Shown here in pieces: positions 7,677-17,100 of a stretch of DNA of 64,000 bases. Both the position numbers and the translations under genes were made by a program. The notes under the pieces are model-generated. The model had not been told where the DNA came from. It saw nothing but the letters and a program-made list of their open reading frames with translations, and did no database searches. The first letter of the stretch is position 1, and each line of letters starts with the position of its first letter. Source of the stretch: Bacteroidota bacterium (GTDB lineage: Bacteria > Bacteroidota > Bacteroidia > Chitinophagales > BACL12); NCBI GenBank assembly GCA_016715425.1, contig JADKAC010000005.1, forward strand, positions 930,001 to 994,000, given 5' to 3'.

Positions 7677-9149
7677 ATGGAAAAAATAATTCAATTAGTT
7701 AAAACATTAAATCCAAACGAGGTTAGGGCAATAAAGCGATTCTTTGCTTCTAGCAGTAGGACTCAAATCAATCATCGACAATTATTATTTAACAACATAC
7801 TTAACGGTAAAGTAAATGATGAAAATACAGGAAGTAAAACCATAGGAAGAACGTCTGGAGACCCTGCTTTTATCATGTTAAAAAAGCGATTGAAAGATGA
7901 TATACTGAAGGTACTCGTAACTGAAGAAGGGTCCAAAAAATTTAATTCAAAATATTTTGAAGCAAGATATAAATGTCGTTTGATGATTATTGAAGCTGAT
8001 TTATTATTAAGCAGAGGAGTGTCTTTACTTGGAGAAGAAATTTTGAAAAAGAGCCTAGTACTTGCAGAGCAATATGAGCTCACAAATGAAGCACTTATTT
8101 TGTATGATTTATTACAAGCTCATTTTGGAATTAAAGCAGGTCCAGAAAAATATTTAGAATATTCAAATAAAAATAAAAATCATTTAGTTCTAAGTCAAAA
8201 GAAATTTGAAGCTCAAGATTATTTCCGACAATTGACAATGCCTCAAATATTTTCAACCAATAAAAATTATCTATATAAAGATCAATCTGCTTTGGCAAGT
8301 AAGGAATTGGAAAAGTTAGCAATTGAATCCAATTCTGATGAAATCCAATCATGGTATCTGAGGAGTAATATTTTTTATTTTCATACAATTGGGGATTATA
8401 TAAGTGCAAGAGAATATGCTACAGATTTTTTAGATTTAGCAAATAGGAGTCCGGTATTAAATTCAAAGGATAATATTGGAGGTGCTTATATGCAATTATC
8501 AATAGTAAATTTATTAATAAGGAATTATAATGAGGCATTTAAATTTGCTGAAAATGCTACCAAATATTTTGTAAAACAAAGTATGAATCAGGTAAATGCG
8601 CTTAGTTTTTTATTTCTAGCAGCAATTTATGATAAGCAATTTGATAGTGCACTTACAATAGTAAAAAAAGTATCGGAATTTAAATCAATAACGCAATATA
8701 AATCTATTGAAGCAAAATGGAATTACTACAAAGCCAACCTACTTTTTGCTCAAGGTAAATATGATGATGCGCTTGCATTATTGCAACGGGAGAATGAATT
8801 GATTTCTGATAAGTCTGGTTGGAGACTTGGTTTTAAAATATTGGAGATGATGTGTATTATAGAACTGGGCTATTATGATTGGTTGGATTTCAGAATTGAA
8901 ACGTTTAGAAAATTATTAAGTGATGTAAAAAATGAAAATGTAGCACGTCCAAAACTCATCCTTCAAATCATCAAAGGATTTATCAAGCACATGTATGATT
9001 TCAAGAATACGACAAACGATTTAAAAGAGCATTTTGATTTATTGGCTTCAAATGATGCTGAATATAAATGGGATCCGATAGGTTATGAAGTAATTCCTTT
9101 TCACGAATGGTGGTTTAATAAAATTTCTTCCAATAAAATTGTTGCATAA
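7677..9149 (+). CDS. helical-repeat (TPR-like) hypothetical protein, 490 aa
   Basis: A 490-residue soluble protein that is almost entirely alpha-helical. The N-terminus (MEKIIQLVKTLNPNEVRAIK) followed by a basic segment and a helix ending LKKRLKDDILKVLV is a pattern I recall from many Bacteroidota proteins of this size that lack an assigned function. From about residue 100 on there are repeated helix pairs of TPR type, for example ALILYDLLQAHFG, EAKWNYYKANLLFAQGKYDDALALLQRE, suggesting a solenoid for protein or peptide binding. It has no signal peptide, so it should be cytoplasmic. The start is ATG at 7677. A divergent small peptide gene lies upstream, which could be its ligand, but this is speculation. 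Confidence 0.75.
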   Translation: MEKIIQLVKTLNPNEVRAIKRFFASSSRTQINHRQLLFNNILNGKVNDENTGSKTIGRTSGDPAFIMLKKRLKDDILKVLVTEEGSKKFNSKYFEARYKCRLMIIEADLLLSRGVSLLGEEILKKSLVLAEQYELTNEALILYDLLQAHFGIKAGPEKYLEYSNKNKNHLVLSQKKFEAQDYFRQLTMPQIFSTNKNYLYKDQSALASKELEKLAIESNSDEIQSWYLRSNIFYFHTIGDYISAREYATDFLDLANRSPVLNSKDNIGGAYMQLSIVNLLIRNYNEAFKFAENATKYFVKQSMNQVNALSFLFLAAIYDKQFDSALTIVKKVSEFKSITQYKSIEAKWNYYKANLLFAQGKYDDALALLQRENELISDKSGWRLGFKILEMMCIIELGYYDWLDFRIETFRKLLSDVKNENVARPKLILQIIKGFIKHMYDFKNTTNDLKEHFDLLASNDAEYKWDPIGYEVIPFHEWWFNKISSNKIVA

Positions 9150-9152
9150 ACT

Positions 9153-12100
9153 TTACTCTTTTTTCTTCCTTTCAAATAATTCACGGAACGAATCAAAGTC
9201 TTTTGAATATATTAAGCCAATGCCTGTTCTTGTATCATTTTTGGCGCTAATTAAATTATATTCAGAACGGCGGAAAGCTTTTACTCGAACTCTTCCATCG
9301 GCTGTAATTTTATATTCTACTTCAAAGTCACCGGCAAGTCCCGCTGATGAATTTGAGGCACTGGTGTTCTCATAACTATATACTCCACCGATAGTAACCA
9401 CCAAAGCATTATCAAATAATTTTTGTTTTAATCCTAATTCCAATTCTGAAGTCTCATAGGAACTTAAATCACTTGAATTAGAAACTTTTCTATAACCCAC
9501 ATCTATTTCTGCATTTGGAAATATTTCAGATATCCAATCTGAAAAATAATTGGAAAGTTGGTTAGTAATAAAGTCAGTCATTGAGTTACTGATAGAGCCA
9601 CCAATTGCTGTTGCTGCACCAAATTCTTTGGGTAAAAATTGATTTAACATAAGTAAACCGAAAACTTGTTTATTCAATTCATTCGGATCGGATTTTACTT
9701 CATTTAATCTAGTTTCAAATTCTGAAAGACCTCCTGATTTCTCATCAGGTACGTTTATATCAAATGTTATTTCAGGTGATTCAAGTGAGCCCTGTATCTT
9801 AATTAATACTTCTACTGTTACTGCTTTATTTGCCTCCTCAATTTGCTGCGATGTTAAAGGCATATCACTTATTAGATTATATTTTGTAACACGTTCTGCT
9901 GTATAAACCGCCACTAAATTCAGACTTGCCTTTAGTGGATCCCGGTCGAATAATATGGTGCCTCCTTCTCTTACTGTAAAGCTCTTTGTAGTTAAACCTT
10001 CAAAAGAAAAATCATAACTTCCTTCATTGATTTTTAACAATCCACTTATTTCCACTTTACCTTTAGAGTCTGCACTTACATTTAAGCTTCCGGTTCCACG
10101 ACCACGAATAACATCTGTGCCGCCTGAATTCAACATTATACGAACCTCTGCATCTGGAGTAATTTCCAAACCCATATTAATTTTAACAAGTTGCTTTTCG
10201 CTAAATTCATTATCTGCAAGCGTGAATGATGTATCTTTTAAATTGACAAATTCAATAAAATCATTCTTTTTAATATTGCCAGATCCGTAAGCAGGGATAT
10301 ATACTGTCGAAAGTTTATCTTCATATCTTGCCGGTGTTGCTTGAATATCTACTTGCAAATTTTCTAATGGACCATTTATACTCATATCCACTTTACCAAG
10401 TGCATACCCCCAAAAATCTTTATTTTCTTTTGAGGTAGTTTCCATGATTAATATATATCCGGAATTGAAATTAAAATCTTGGAAATTCCAGTTGCTGAAA
10501 TGGTCGTGTGTTATATTTCCTGATATATAACCCATGTTTTCATATTTATCAAAAATTTGATTTGGTGTTAAGTAAATTTTATTTGGTTCAATCTCAATTT
10601 TCTGAAAATTAAAATGATATTTTACACCGAGATAATCGAATTTCATCCCGCCATTTTTCATTTCTAAAACACCTTTCATATCTAATTTTGACAAGGGGCC
10701 TTTCACCGTAACATTGCCATACATATCTCCATCGAAATCTGAAAATAAACCTTGAGTAAATGGTTCTAAAACTTTCAACGGCACTTTGCCAATATCCATA
10801 ACTAAATTAAGAGAATCTATTTCTCCTCTATGATAATACCCATATCCCCGCATGCTATTATCCCCACGCAAAATCAAATTAAATTGGAGATTAGGATTTG
10901 GATCAATCATGGATGCTGTTAAATTCACATTGCCAATTTTCTGATTATATATATAGAGATTATCTACAGTGGCAAGTGCTATAATATCGGGATTACTGAA
11001 ATCGCCGGCAATGTTCAATTTTGCATTTAATATACCTTTGAAAACGGTGGTATCATAACCTGCCAAAGTAGACAAATCAGAAATATTAAATTTTTGGATT
11101 TCTAATTTTAATAAGTTTCCAGTTTTAGCATCATTTTCACTGGTAAGGCTTACAGTTCTTTCTCCATTACGCAATGTAAAATTTTGAGCCTGCACAGTTT
11201 TATAATCATACTTTAAAGTATTATTGGTTTCAATATCCCATCTTTCATTATTTATATAAATTTCAGAAGGCAAAATATTTAAAGAAATCAAGCTATCATC
11301 AAGAACCATAGTGCTTGTTAGATTTAATCTTTCAGGATCGGTATCTTTTCCCATTTTAAGATTGAAATCAATGGTTTTATTTTTAAAATTTCCTTCTAAT
11401 ACAGTTTGGGGAACAGTATATGTTTCAGTCATAGCAATCTCTTTTACTTTTCCAAAAAAGTTGAGTTCTTCTTTATCTGAAACTACTTCAATTGCCAGGT
11501 TCCGAAATGCCTTTCCACCATATTTAATATTTTTCGCTTGCACTCTGGCAAACATTTCATATTTATCTGTATTCAAACTTCCACTAATCTTGATATTGGA
11601 AAATGAATCTAAAGCCGGATAAATCAAATGCACAATCGGTGTTAAGTCACCAGTAGTTATTTCAAAATCTAATTGTTGTTCTGTATCTGTTGCAGTGATT
11701 TCACGTACTTCACCATTGATAAAATAAGCAAACATATTTTTAAGTGAATTCCCAAATGTATTCAAATTAAAATTTCCATTTAGAGTTGCATTAATGCTGT
11801 CTGATTTAATTTCCAATACATGTTTAAAATTGTCGGAAGATGCAATTATAGATATAGAATCTATTATTTCCTCACCTAATTGTGTAGTTATTTTGGTGTT
11901 ATTAATATTTGTGGTGCCATCTATATTATTTAATTCATTTCCTGCAAGATTTACATTCATTTCTGTGGTGAACGAAAATGGTTGATCGTATAAATGCAAA
12001 GTATAGAGATCAATATTTTTTACATCCGCATAAAAATCATATTTATGAATTTCACTATTCAAATCTATCTTTCCTGAAAATTCAAAATTTGCATTTGTAT

Positions 12101-13871
12101 CAGCTACACTTAAATTGCCCTCAAAAAATTTATCTGATACAGTTCCATTAATAGTAACATTGTTATAATTATAATTATTGATTTCAGCATCTGTAATTGT
12201 AGCTTCCACTTTTGCATTTAATGTAGCGAGTGTGAGCCCATTTCCTGAAAAACTTGCCGTTGTAGAAAGATTGCCGAAAGTAGAATCGCTTAATAATTTT
12301 CCGATGTTAAGATTGGTAGTAGATATCCTACCACTATACTGGGCAATTTTTGCTTGAGTAATATTTTTAAAATTAAAATCTGCTTTCACTTTTCCAATGG
12401 AAGTTGCAATATCCCCATACAAAACAAAGTCCGAAATAAAGCCCGTAAATTTTCCAACAAACATTACATCACCTAAATTTTGAATTTGCTCTGAAGTTTT
12501 AATATTTATTTGTCCGAGTTGTGTTGTGCGTATGTTTAAGGGTTTAAAATCCGCATCAATAAATAAGTGGTCAACCGATGGCAATCCTTTTATTTTAATA
12601 TCACCTACTACAGCTATTGCACCATTCAGATTTGCATTTAATTGTTTTATGCGCAAGTTGCTGATAGGGCCTTTTACAATACCATTTATTAATAGTTCTC
12701 CATCATACTTAGCAAGTGAAGATGAAAAATATGCAAGGTCTTTTATTTGCAATTTAGTATCGTTTAAATTTGCCTCAAAACGCACATCATCATATAATCG
12801 ATCGAAATCATTGAGAGTGCTATAAGTTAGAGATAAGCTATCACGGATAACAGAATTTGGTGTTTCAAGTAATAAATTATTGATTGTAATTTCATTACCG
12901 GAAAAAAGTGTTTTGCCTGTTAGTTTATTTAAGGTGAATCCACTTTTTTCTTTTAGAGATAAGCCATTAATAAAAGTAGTAATTGTATCTCCTGCATAAA
13001 TAAATTGTTCAAAATCCAGATTGATTTCCCGCAAATCCAAATCATCAAAATTTATTGCTGTTGATTCATCATTCTTGTTGTTATTTATATAAACAAGTGA
13101 GCAATTTTCTAATTGAATTGCATTGGCTTCTATAATCCATTTTCCTAGTGCTATAGAAACATAATCGTAGTTAGGAATTGTATCTGATGGATCAAAAACT
13201 TCAGGGATGGTATCCAACAAATTAGTAAGCTTAACGTCCGCACCTGTTAATCGAATTGATTCAAATCCTAAAATTCCGGTTTGAGTATTAATTTTATTTG
13301 CCAAAATTTCTCCTGATTCCAAATAATAATCGCTGGATGTAAATTCCAAATCATCATACATTGAAAAATGAACTTTTTCGAGTACAACTTTCTTAAAATT
13401 CAAATCAACTATACTGCTACTTTCTGATGTTGAAGTATCTGAACTTGCGAATGCATCAATTGCAAACTGATAATTAAAAACGGTGTCCGGATTTTTGCGA
13501 TAAATATTTACACGAGCGTTATGCAGTTCAATATTTCTCAGTCTGAAAGCAGGTTTAAACGGATTTATATTGCGTATACCTATTGCAAGATTTTCGCAAT
13601 ACAATAACGTATCCCCTTGTTGATCTTCAACATAAAATCCTTTTAACTCTACATGATCAAATACATTTATATCCACTTTTTCAAGTGTAACTTTTGTTTC
13701 TAATTTCTTACTGAGAAATTGAACAGTTTTTGCAGCTGTCCAAGATTGCACAGCAGGGATTTGTAATATTAAAATCACAACTATAAGAATTGATAGTAAT
13801 ACAAGCAATGTTGTAAAAAATACTTTTCTTACAATTTTAAATATATGTTGGAAATTAGTTGTACTCGACAT
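9153..13871 (-). CDS. tamB: translocation and assembly module TamB / AsmA-like inter-membrane lipid transport protein
   Basis: A 1572-residue protein with one N-terminal transmembrane helix (about residues 20-40, VFFTTLLVLLSILIVVILIL). A very long periplasmic region of repeating beta strands follows and ends in a DUF490/TamB C-terminal domain (for example NQFLPKEFG and the final VKAFRRSEYNLISAK). Proteins of this family form beta-groove bridges between inner and outer membrane and are thought to move phospholipids and help outer-membrane protein assembly. Start is ATG at 13871; the in-frame TTG directly before it is not needed. The gene is divergent from tsaD and converges with the helical-repeat gene with only three bases between the stops. 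No partner TamA/BamA is in the window. Confidence 0.9.
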   Translation of the reverse strand: MSSTTNFQHIFKIVRKVFFTTLLVLLSILIVVILILQIPAVQSWTAAKTVQFLSKKLETKVTLEKVDINVFDHVELKGFYVEDQQGDTLLYCENLAIGIRNINPFKPAFRLRNIELHNARVNIYRKNPDTVFNYQFAIDAFASSDTSTSESSSIVDLNFKKVVLEKVHFSMYDDLEFTSSDYYLESGEILANKINTQTGILGFESIRLTGADVKLTNLLDTIPEVFDPSDTIPNYDYVSIALGKWIIEANAIQLENCSLVYINNNKNDESTAINFDDLDLREINLDFEQFIYAGDTITTFINGLSLKEKSGFTLNKLTGKTLFSGNEITINNLLLETPNSVIRDSLSLTYSTLNDFDRLYDDVRFEANLNDTKLQIKDLAYFSSSLAKYDGELLINGIVKGPISNLRIKQLNANLNGAIAVVGDIKIKGLPSVDHLFIDADFKPLNIRTTQLGQINIKTSEQIQNLGDVMFVGKFTGFISDFVLYGDIATSIGKVKADFNFKNITQAKIAQYSGRISTTNLNIGKLLSDSTFGNLSTTASFSGNGLTLATLNAKVEATITDAEINNYNYNNVTINGTVSDKFFEGNLSVADTNANFEFSGKIDLNSEIHKYDFYADVKNIDLYTLHLYDQPFSFTTEMNVNLAGNELNNIDGTTNINNTKITTQLGEEIIDSISIIASSDNFKHVLEIKSDSINATLNGNFNLNTFGNSLKNMFAYFINGEVREITATDTEQQLDFEITTGDLTPIVHLIYPALDSFSNIKISGSLNTDKYEMFARVQAKNIKYGGKAFRNLAIEVVSDKEELNFFGKVKEIAMTETYTVPQTVLEGNFKNKTIDFNLKMGKDTDPERLNLTSTMVLDDSLISLNILPSEIYINNERWDIETNNTLKYDYKTVQAQNFTLRNGERTVSLTSENDAKTGNLLKLEIQKFNISDLSTLAGYDTTVFKGILNAKLNIAGDFSNPDIIALATVDNLYIYNQKIGNVNLTASMIDPNPNLQFNLILRGDNSMRGYGYYHRGEIDSLNLVMDIGKVPLKVLEPFTQGLFSDFDGDMYGNVTVKGPLSKLDMKGVLEMKNGGMKFDYLGVKYHFNFQKIEIEPNKIYLTPNQIFDKYENMGYISGNITHDHFSNWNFQDFNFNSGYILIMETTSKENKDFWGYALGKVDMSINGPLENLQVDIQATPARYEDKLSTVYIPAYGSGNIKKNDFIEFVNLKDTSFTLADNEFSEKQLVKINMGLEITPDAEVRIMLNSGGTDVIRGRGTGSLNVSADSKGKVEISGLLKINEGSYDFSFEGLTTKSFTVREGGTILFDRDPLKASLNLVAVYTAERVTKYNLISDMPLTSQQIEEANKAVTVEVLIKIQGSLESPEITFDINVPDEKSGGLSEFETRLNEVKSDPNELNKQVFGLLMLNQFLPKEFGAATAIGGSISNSMTDFITNQLSNYFSDWISEIFPNAEIDVGYRKVSNSSDLSSYETSELELGLKQKLFDNALVVTIGGVYSYENTSASNSSAGLAGDFEVEYKITADGRVRVKAFRRSEYNLISAKNDTRTGIGLIYSKDFDSFRELFERKKKE

Positions 13872-13930
13872 CAAGGTTCAGCAGCGGATAACTTAACTTT
13901 ACGAAGGTAGTTAACAAAAATTATACTGAA

Positions 13931-14944
13931 TTGAAAGTATTGGGGATAGAAACGTCTTGCGATGAAACAAGTGCAGCAATTTTCAATGATGGGAAATTGC
14001 TTTCTAATGTAATTGCCACGCAGGAAATACATACAAAATGGGGTGGGGTAGTTCCCGAGTTGGCTTCCCGAGCCCATCAAAAAAATATAATCCCTGTGGT
14101 AAATGAAGCCTTGGAAAAAGCAGATTGCAAATTGGAAGAATTGGATGGTATTGCTTTTACACAAGGTCCGGGATTGCTGGGTGCATTGATGGTGGGTGTG
14201 AATTATGCTAAGGGATTATCGCTCGCTTTAAATAAACCTTTGATTGCAGTGCACCACATGCAGGCACATATTTTAGCACACTTTATAGAAGCACCTTATC
14301 CTGAATTTCCGTTTTTATGCTTAACGGTTTCTGGCGGTCATACTCAAATAGTTTTGGTGCGTGATTTTAATAATATGGAAATTCTAGGACATACAATTGA
14401 TGATGCTGCTGGCGAAGCTTTTGATAAGGCAGCAAAGATGTTAGGACTTCCATATCCCGGTGGACCTTTAGTTGATAAGATGGCGAAAGATGGAGATCCA
14501 AATGCATTCACTTTTGCAAAGCCTCGCATGCAGGGATTTAATTATAGTTTCAGTGGATTAAAAACTTCTATTTTATATTTTCTGAATGATCGAGTTGCAA
14601 AAGATTCTGAATTTATTTCAAAAAATATTTCAGGATTATGCGCTTCTATTCAAAAAACTATTACAGATATTTTATTAGATAAACTTGTTTTAGCTGCAAA
14701 GGAATATCAAATTAAATCTATTGCTTTGGCAGGTGGTGTTTCAGCAAATTCTTATTTAAGAAATGCCTTCACTCAATTGGGGAAACAAAATCAATGGCAA
14801 ACATTTATTCCTGCATTTGAATATTGCACCGACAATGCCGGCATGATTGCAATAGCCGGTTATTATAAATTAAAGGCTAATAAAATTGCCTCTTTATCAA
14901 TAACACCGAAAGCAAGGATACCCGGATTAGAAACTGAAATATAA
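13931..14944 (+). CDS. tsaD: tRNA N6-adenosine threonylcarbamoyltransferase TsaD
   Basis: Transfers the threonylcarbamoyl group to A37 of ANN-decoding tRNAs (t6A), working with TsaB, TsaE and TsaC. The 337-residue protein is full length with the ASKHA fold motifs GIETSCDETSAA near the N-terminus, HHMQAHILAHF (metal-binding histidines), TVSGGHTQIV, AGEAFDKAAKMLGLPYPGG and ALAGGVSANSYLR. The reading frame begins at a TTG (13931). No ATG or GTG is available upstream in frame before the divergent tamB start, and the first residue fits the family N-terminus (MKVLGIE). It is followed eight bases later by a thioesterase gene, probably in one transcript. Confidence 0.95.
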   Translation: MKVLGIETSCDETSAAIFNDGKLLSNVIATQEIHTKWGGVVPELASRAHQKNIIPVVNEALEKADCKLEELDGIAFTQGPGLLGALMVGVNYAKGLSLALNKPLIAVHHMQAHILAHFIEAPYPEFPFLCLTVSGGHTQIVLVRDFNNMEILGHTIDDAAGEAFDKAAKMLGLPYPGGPLVDKMAKDGDPNAFTFAKPRMQGFNYSFSGLKTSILYFLNDRVAKDSEFISKNISGLCASIQKTITDILLDKLVLAAKEYQIKSIALAGGVSANSYLRNAFTQLGKQNQWQTFIPAFEYCTDNAGMIAIAGYYKLKANKIASLSITPKARIPGLETEI

Positions 14945-14952
14945 TTTTTATT

Positions 14953-15378
14953 ATGACGAGAATTCATATTGAACAACCCGAAAAATATTTATTTAAAACA
15001 GAAATTGCAGTTCGGATAACGGATTTGAATTACGGGAATCATTTGGCCAACGATAGCATGCTGAGTATAATCCATGAAGCAAGGGTGCAATTTTTATATG
15101 AATTGGGATATTCAGAAAAAGATGTGGAAGGCACCGGACTTATTATGGGTGATGTTGCAATTCAATATAAAGCTGAAGCATTTTATGGTGAAATACTTCA
15201 AATAGAAATTGGGGTAAGTGATATAACCCGTGTTGCTTTTGATATTATTTATAAAATTCAAACACAAAATAAATTAATTGCCATTGCGAAAACCGGAATG
15301 GTTTGCTATGATTACACTAATAAAAAAATAGCCAATGTGCCTTTAGTATTCAAAGAAAAAATTGATATAGATAATTAA
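14953..15378 (+). CDS. acyl-CoA thioesterase, 4HBT hotdog fold
   Basis: A 141-residue single-domain hotdog protein. The segment VRITDLNYGNHLANDSMLSIIHEAR contains the DxNxxNHL-type motif of the 4-hydroxybenzoyl-CoA thioesterase/YbgC group, with the catalytic Asp replaced by the Asp-Leu-Asn arrangement typical of FadM/YbgC relatives. It probably hydrolyses acyl-CoA, with the chain length unknown. It lies eight bases after tsaD. Its 3' end has a decayed second copy 700 bases downstream (15954-16050), showing that this part of the chromosome was duplicated together with the adjacent barrel gene. Confidence 0.85.
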   Translation: MTRIHIEQPEKYLFKTEIAVRITDLNYGNHLANDSMLSIIHEARVQFLYELGYSEKDVEGTGLIMGDVAIQYKAEAFYGEILQIEIGVSDITRVAFDIIYKIQTQNKLIAIAKTGMVCYDYTNKKIANVPLVFKEKIDIDN

Positions 15379-15440
15379 TGTAAGTCGGTCTGATTGTATT
15401 ATTTAATTCTTCATTTTACTTTTCTATAAAATATATAATT

Positions 15441-15920
15441 ATGAAAAAAATTATATTCTTCTTAATAGCGGCAGGTTCTTTCATGACCTCTCAATTATAT
15501 TCGCAAACAAATTTAGGCATCCGTATCGGCGGATGGTCTGACTTGGGGGCTGAAATTTCTTATCAAAACAAATTAAGCAACGGCGAACGGATAGAATTAG
15601 ACGCAGGTTTTGGAGCAGGGGGTGGTACAACTAATTCCATCGAATTTTCCTTGGTAGGTATTTATCAATGGATGTTTTCTTTTGAGAATGGATTAGGCTG
15701 GTATATTGGACCGGGTGCAAGTTTTGGATTTTTTTATTATGAACTTGCTATTGAAGATTATGATAAATTCTACATGGCAGTAAACGGACAGGTTGGATTA
15801 GAATATAATTTTCAGTTTCCTATTCAATTAAGTGTTGACTATCGTCCGGGTATTTCACTTAATGGAGGCAACTGGATAAATAATTATGGCATAGGAATTC
15901 GATGGAGATTCGGGGGTTAA
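15441..15920 (+). CDS. small outer-membrane beta-barrel protein, copy 1
   Basis: A 159-residue exported protein with a signal peptide (MKKIIFFLIAAGSFMTSQLYS, cleavage before QTNLG). The mature chain consists of alternating strands rich in Gly and aromatics (IRIGGWSDLGAEISY, LGWYIGPGASFGF, IGIRWRFGG) and ends in an aromatic/Arg-rich strand, as expected of a small eight-stranded barrel in the outer membrane. Its paralogue at 16139 shares the same order of motifs and nearly the same ends. The function is unknown. The gene is present because of a tandem duplication that also copied the end of the upstream thioesterase. Confidence 0.75.
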   Translation: MKKIIFFLIAAGSFMTSQLYSQTNLGIRIGGWSDLGAEISYQNKLSNGERIELDAGFGAGGGTTNSIEFSLVGIYQWMFSFENGLGWYIGPGASFGFFYYELAIEDYDKFYMAVNGQVGLEYNFQFPIQLSVDYRPGISLNGGNWINNYGIGIRWRFGG

Positions 15921-15953
15921 TATTTCATATGTTGCTTACTACATTTTTTATTG

Positions 15954-16050
15954 AATTCAGATACAAAATAAATGAATTGCCATTGCAAAACAGAAATGGT
16001 TTGTTACAATTATTCTATTATAAGAATTTCGTTAGTGCCTAAAATAATTT
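15954..16050 (+). pseudogene. decayed copy of the thioesterase 3' end
   Basis: This intergenic stretch aligns with 15255-15350 inside the thioesterase gene. For instance AATTCAGATACAAAATAAAT here matches AATTCAAACACAAAATAAAT there, and both continue with AATTGCCATTGC and ATGGTTTG. Read in the thioesterase frame it gives IQIQNK, then a stop where the intact gene has Leu, then IAIAK before the frame is lost. It is a relic left by the tandem duplication that produced the two barrel genes. Confidence 0.7.
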
Positions 16051-16138
16051 ACGATATTTTGGAAATGAAGCGTTAATTCACAATCTATTGTTTATTGGAT
16101 TAATGTATTCCATTTATTTTTGAAACAAATTTATACAA

Positions 16139-16612
16139 ATGAAAAAAATCGTTTTATTATTAATAGTAATTGCAGGTTCATTTTTATCCTCGCAATTGTA
16201 TTCTCAAACCAATTTAGGTGTACGCCTTGGTGGATGGAACGGCTATGGAGCTGAAGTTTCTTATCAGGGTCCTATTGGTTCTGGAAACCGTTTAGAAGCT
16301 GACTTAGGTATTCGTTCTGGAAATGGATACTCCGGATTTTCTTTAGTGGGTATTTATCAGTGGACGTTTGCTTTGGAAGATGGTTTCGGCTGGTATGTTG
16401 GACCGGGAGCAAGTCTTGGTGTTTGGAGTTATGATGATGTAAGCAGTGATGATGATGGTTTTTTTCTTGGTGTAAATGGACAGATCGGGTTAGAATACAA
16501 TTTCACTTTCCCTATTCAACTTTCTATTGATTATCGTCCGGGTATTTCAATTACCGGTGGTGGTTGGTTTAATGACTTTGGCTTTGGTATCCGCTGGAGA
16601 TTCGGCGGTTAA
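16139..16612 (+). CDS. small outer-membrane beta-barrel protein, copy 2
   Basis: A 157-residue paralogue of the protein at 15441, with signal peptide MKKIVLLLIVIAGSFLSSQL ending before QTNLG and mature strands in the same order (VRLGGWNGYGAEVSY, GFGWYVGPGASLGV, QIGLEYNFTFPIQLS, FGIRWRFGG). The main differences are in the loops, where it carries an acidic insertion (DDVSSDDDGF). It is probably a small outer-membrane barrel of unknown role. Two hairpin terminators follow at 16635 and 16755. Upstream lies the decayed thioesterase fragment that marks the duplication. Confidence 0.75.
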   Translation: MKKIVLLLIVIAGSFLSSQLYSQTNLGVRLGGWNGYGAEVSYQGPIGSGNRLEADLGIRSGNGYSGFSLVGIYQWTFALEDGFGWYVGPGASLGVWSYDDVSSDDDGFFLGVNGQIGLEYNFTFPIQLSIDYRPGISITGGGWFNDFGFGIRWRFGG

Positions 16613-16634
16613 TAGTTCACATTTTAATAATTAG

Positions 16635-16707
16635 ACCGGTAAAAGAGTCTTTCATTTCTGTAATAGTATTTTCAGAAAAACGAAAGATTGTTTTCCCGGT
16701 TTTTTTA
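16635..16707 (+). terminator. rho-independent terminator after the second barrel gene
   Basis: A long imperfect stem (ACCGG ... TCTTTC ... TTTCTG / CAGAAA ... GAAAGA ... CCGGT) is followed by seven T. It begins 22 bases after the stop at 16612. Confidence 0.75.
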
Positions 16708-16754
16708 TTCTAAATATTTACCCACAATAAGATGTAAAATTCTTTTGGTGCAAT

Positions 16755-16789
16755 GCAAAGTGTAATGCATTGAATACTTTGCTTTTTTT
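16755..16789 (+). terminator. second terminator-like hairpin
   Basis: GCAAAGT / ACTTTGC arms around a 14-base loop, directly followed by seven T. It stands about 50 bases after the first terminator with no gene between, so it may be a back-up terminator or may end a short RNA. Confidence 0.55.
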
Positions 16790-17100
16790 AAAAGAGGAGA
16801 AAAGAGTACTAATCAGTAAGCACTCCAAATGCAATTTCTAAAAATTGTACCATCACAATTGTTAAGCTCACTCTAAAACATTTGTTGTTTTGTGCATGCA
16901 CTTTTAGAATTGTATTGATATACGTTTCATGAAACCCAACTTCTATTTTTACTTTTTCAATAATTAAAGTGGCGTAAAACAAACTTTGATATCTGTTGAC
17001 TTTTGAGGAAAGCTAAAAATACTTCGTATTCATCAATCGAAGTGCGTTTGTTTGGGTCACAACAAGGATCACTTTGGTGGTCCTTGTTTATTTTTGAGCA
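16790..17100. other. intergenic region without recognised gene
   Basis: About 310 bases between the second hairpin and the DUF3667 gene. Only AT-rich sequence and a short palindrome (GTGCATGCAC near 16904) are visible. No open frame starting with ATG and of plausible composition was found. Confidence 0.5.

Noticed and set aside
13871..14164. Minus-strand frame over the tsaD start
   Set aside because: It is antisense to the highly conserved N-terminus of tsaD and to the divergent promoter region, and has no plausible start context.
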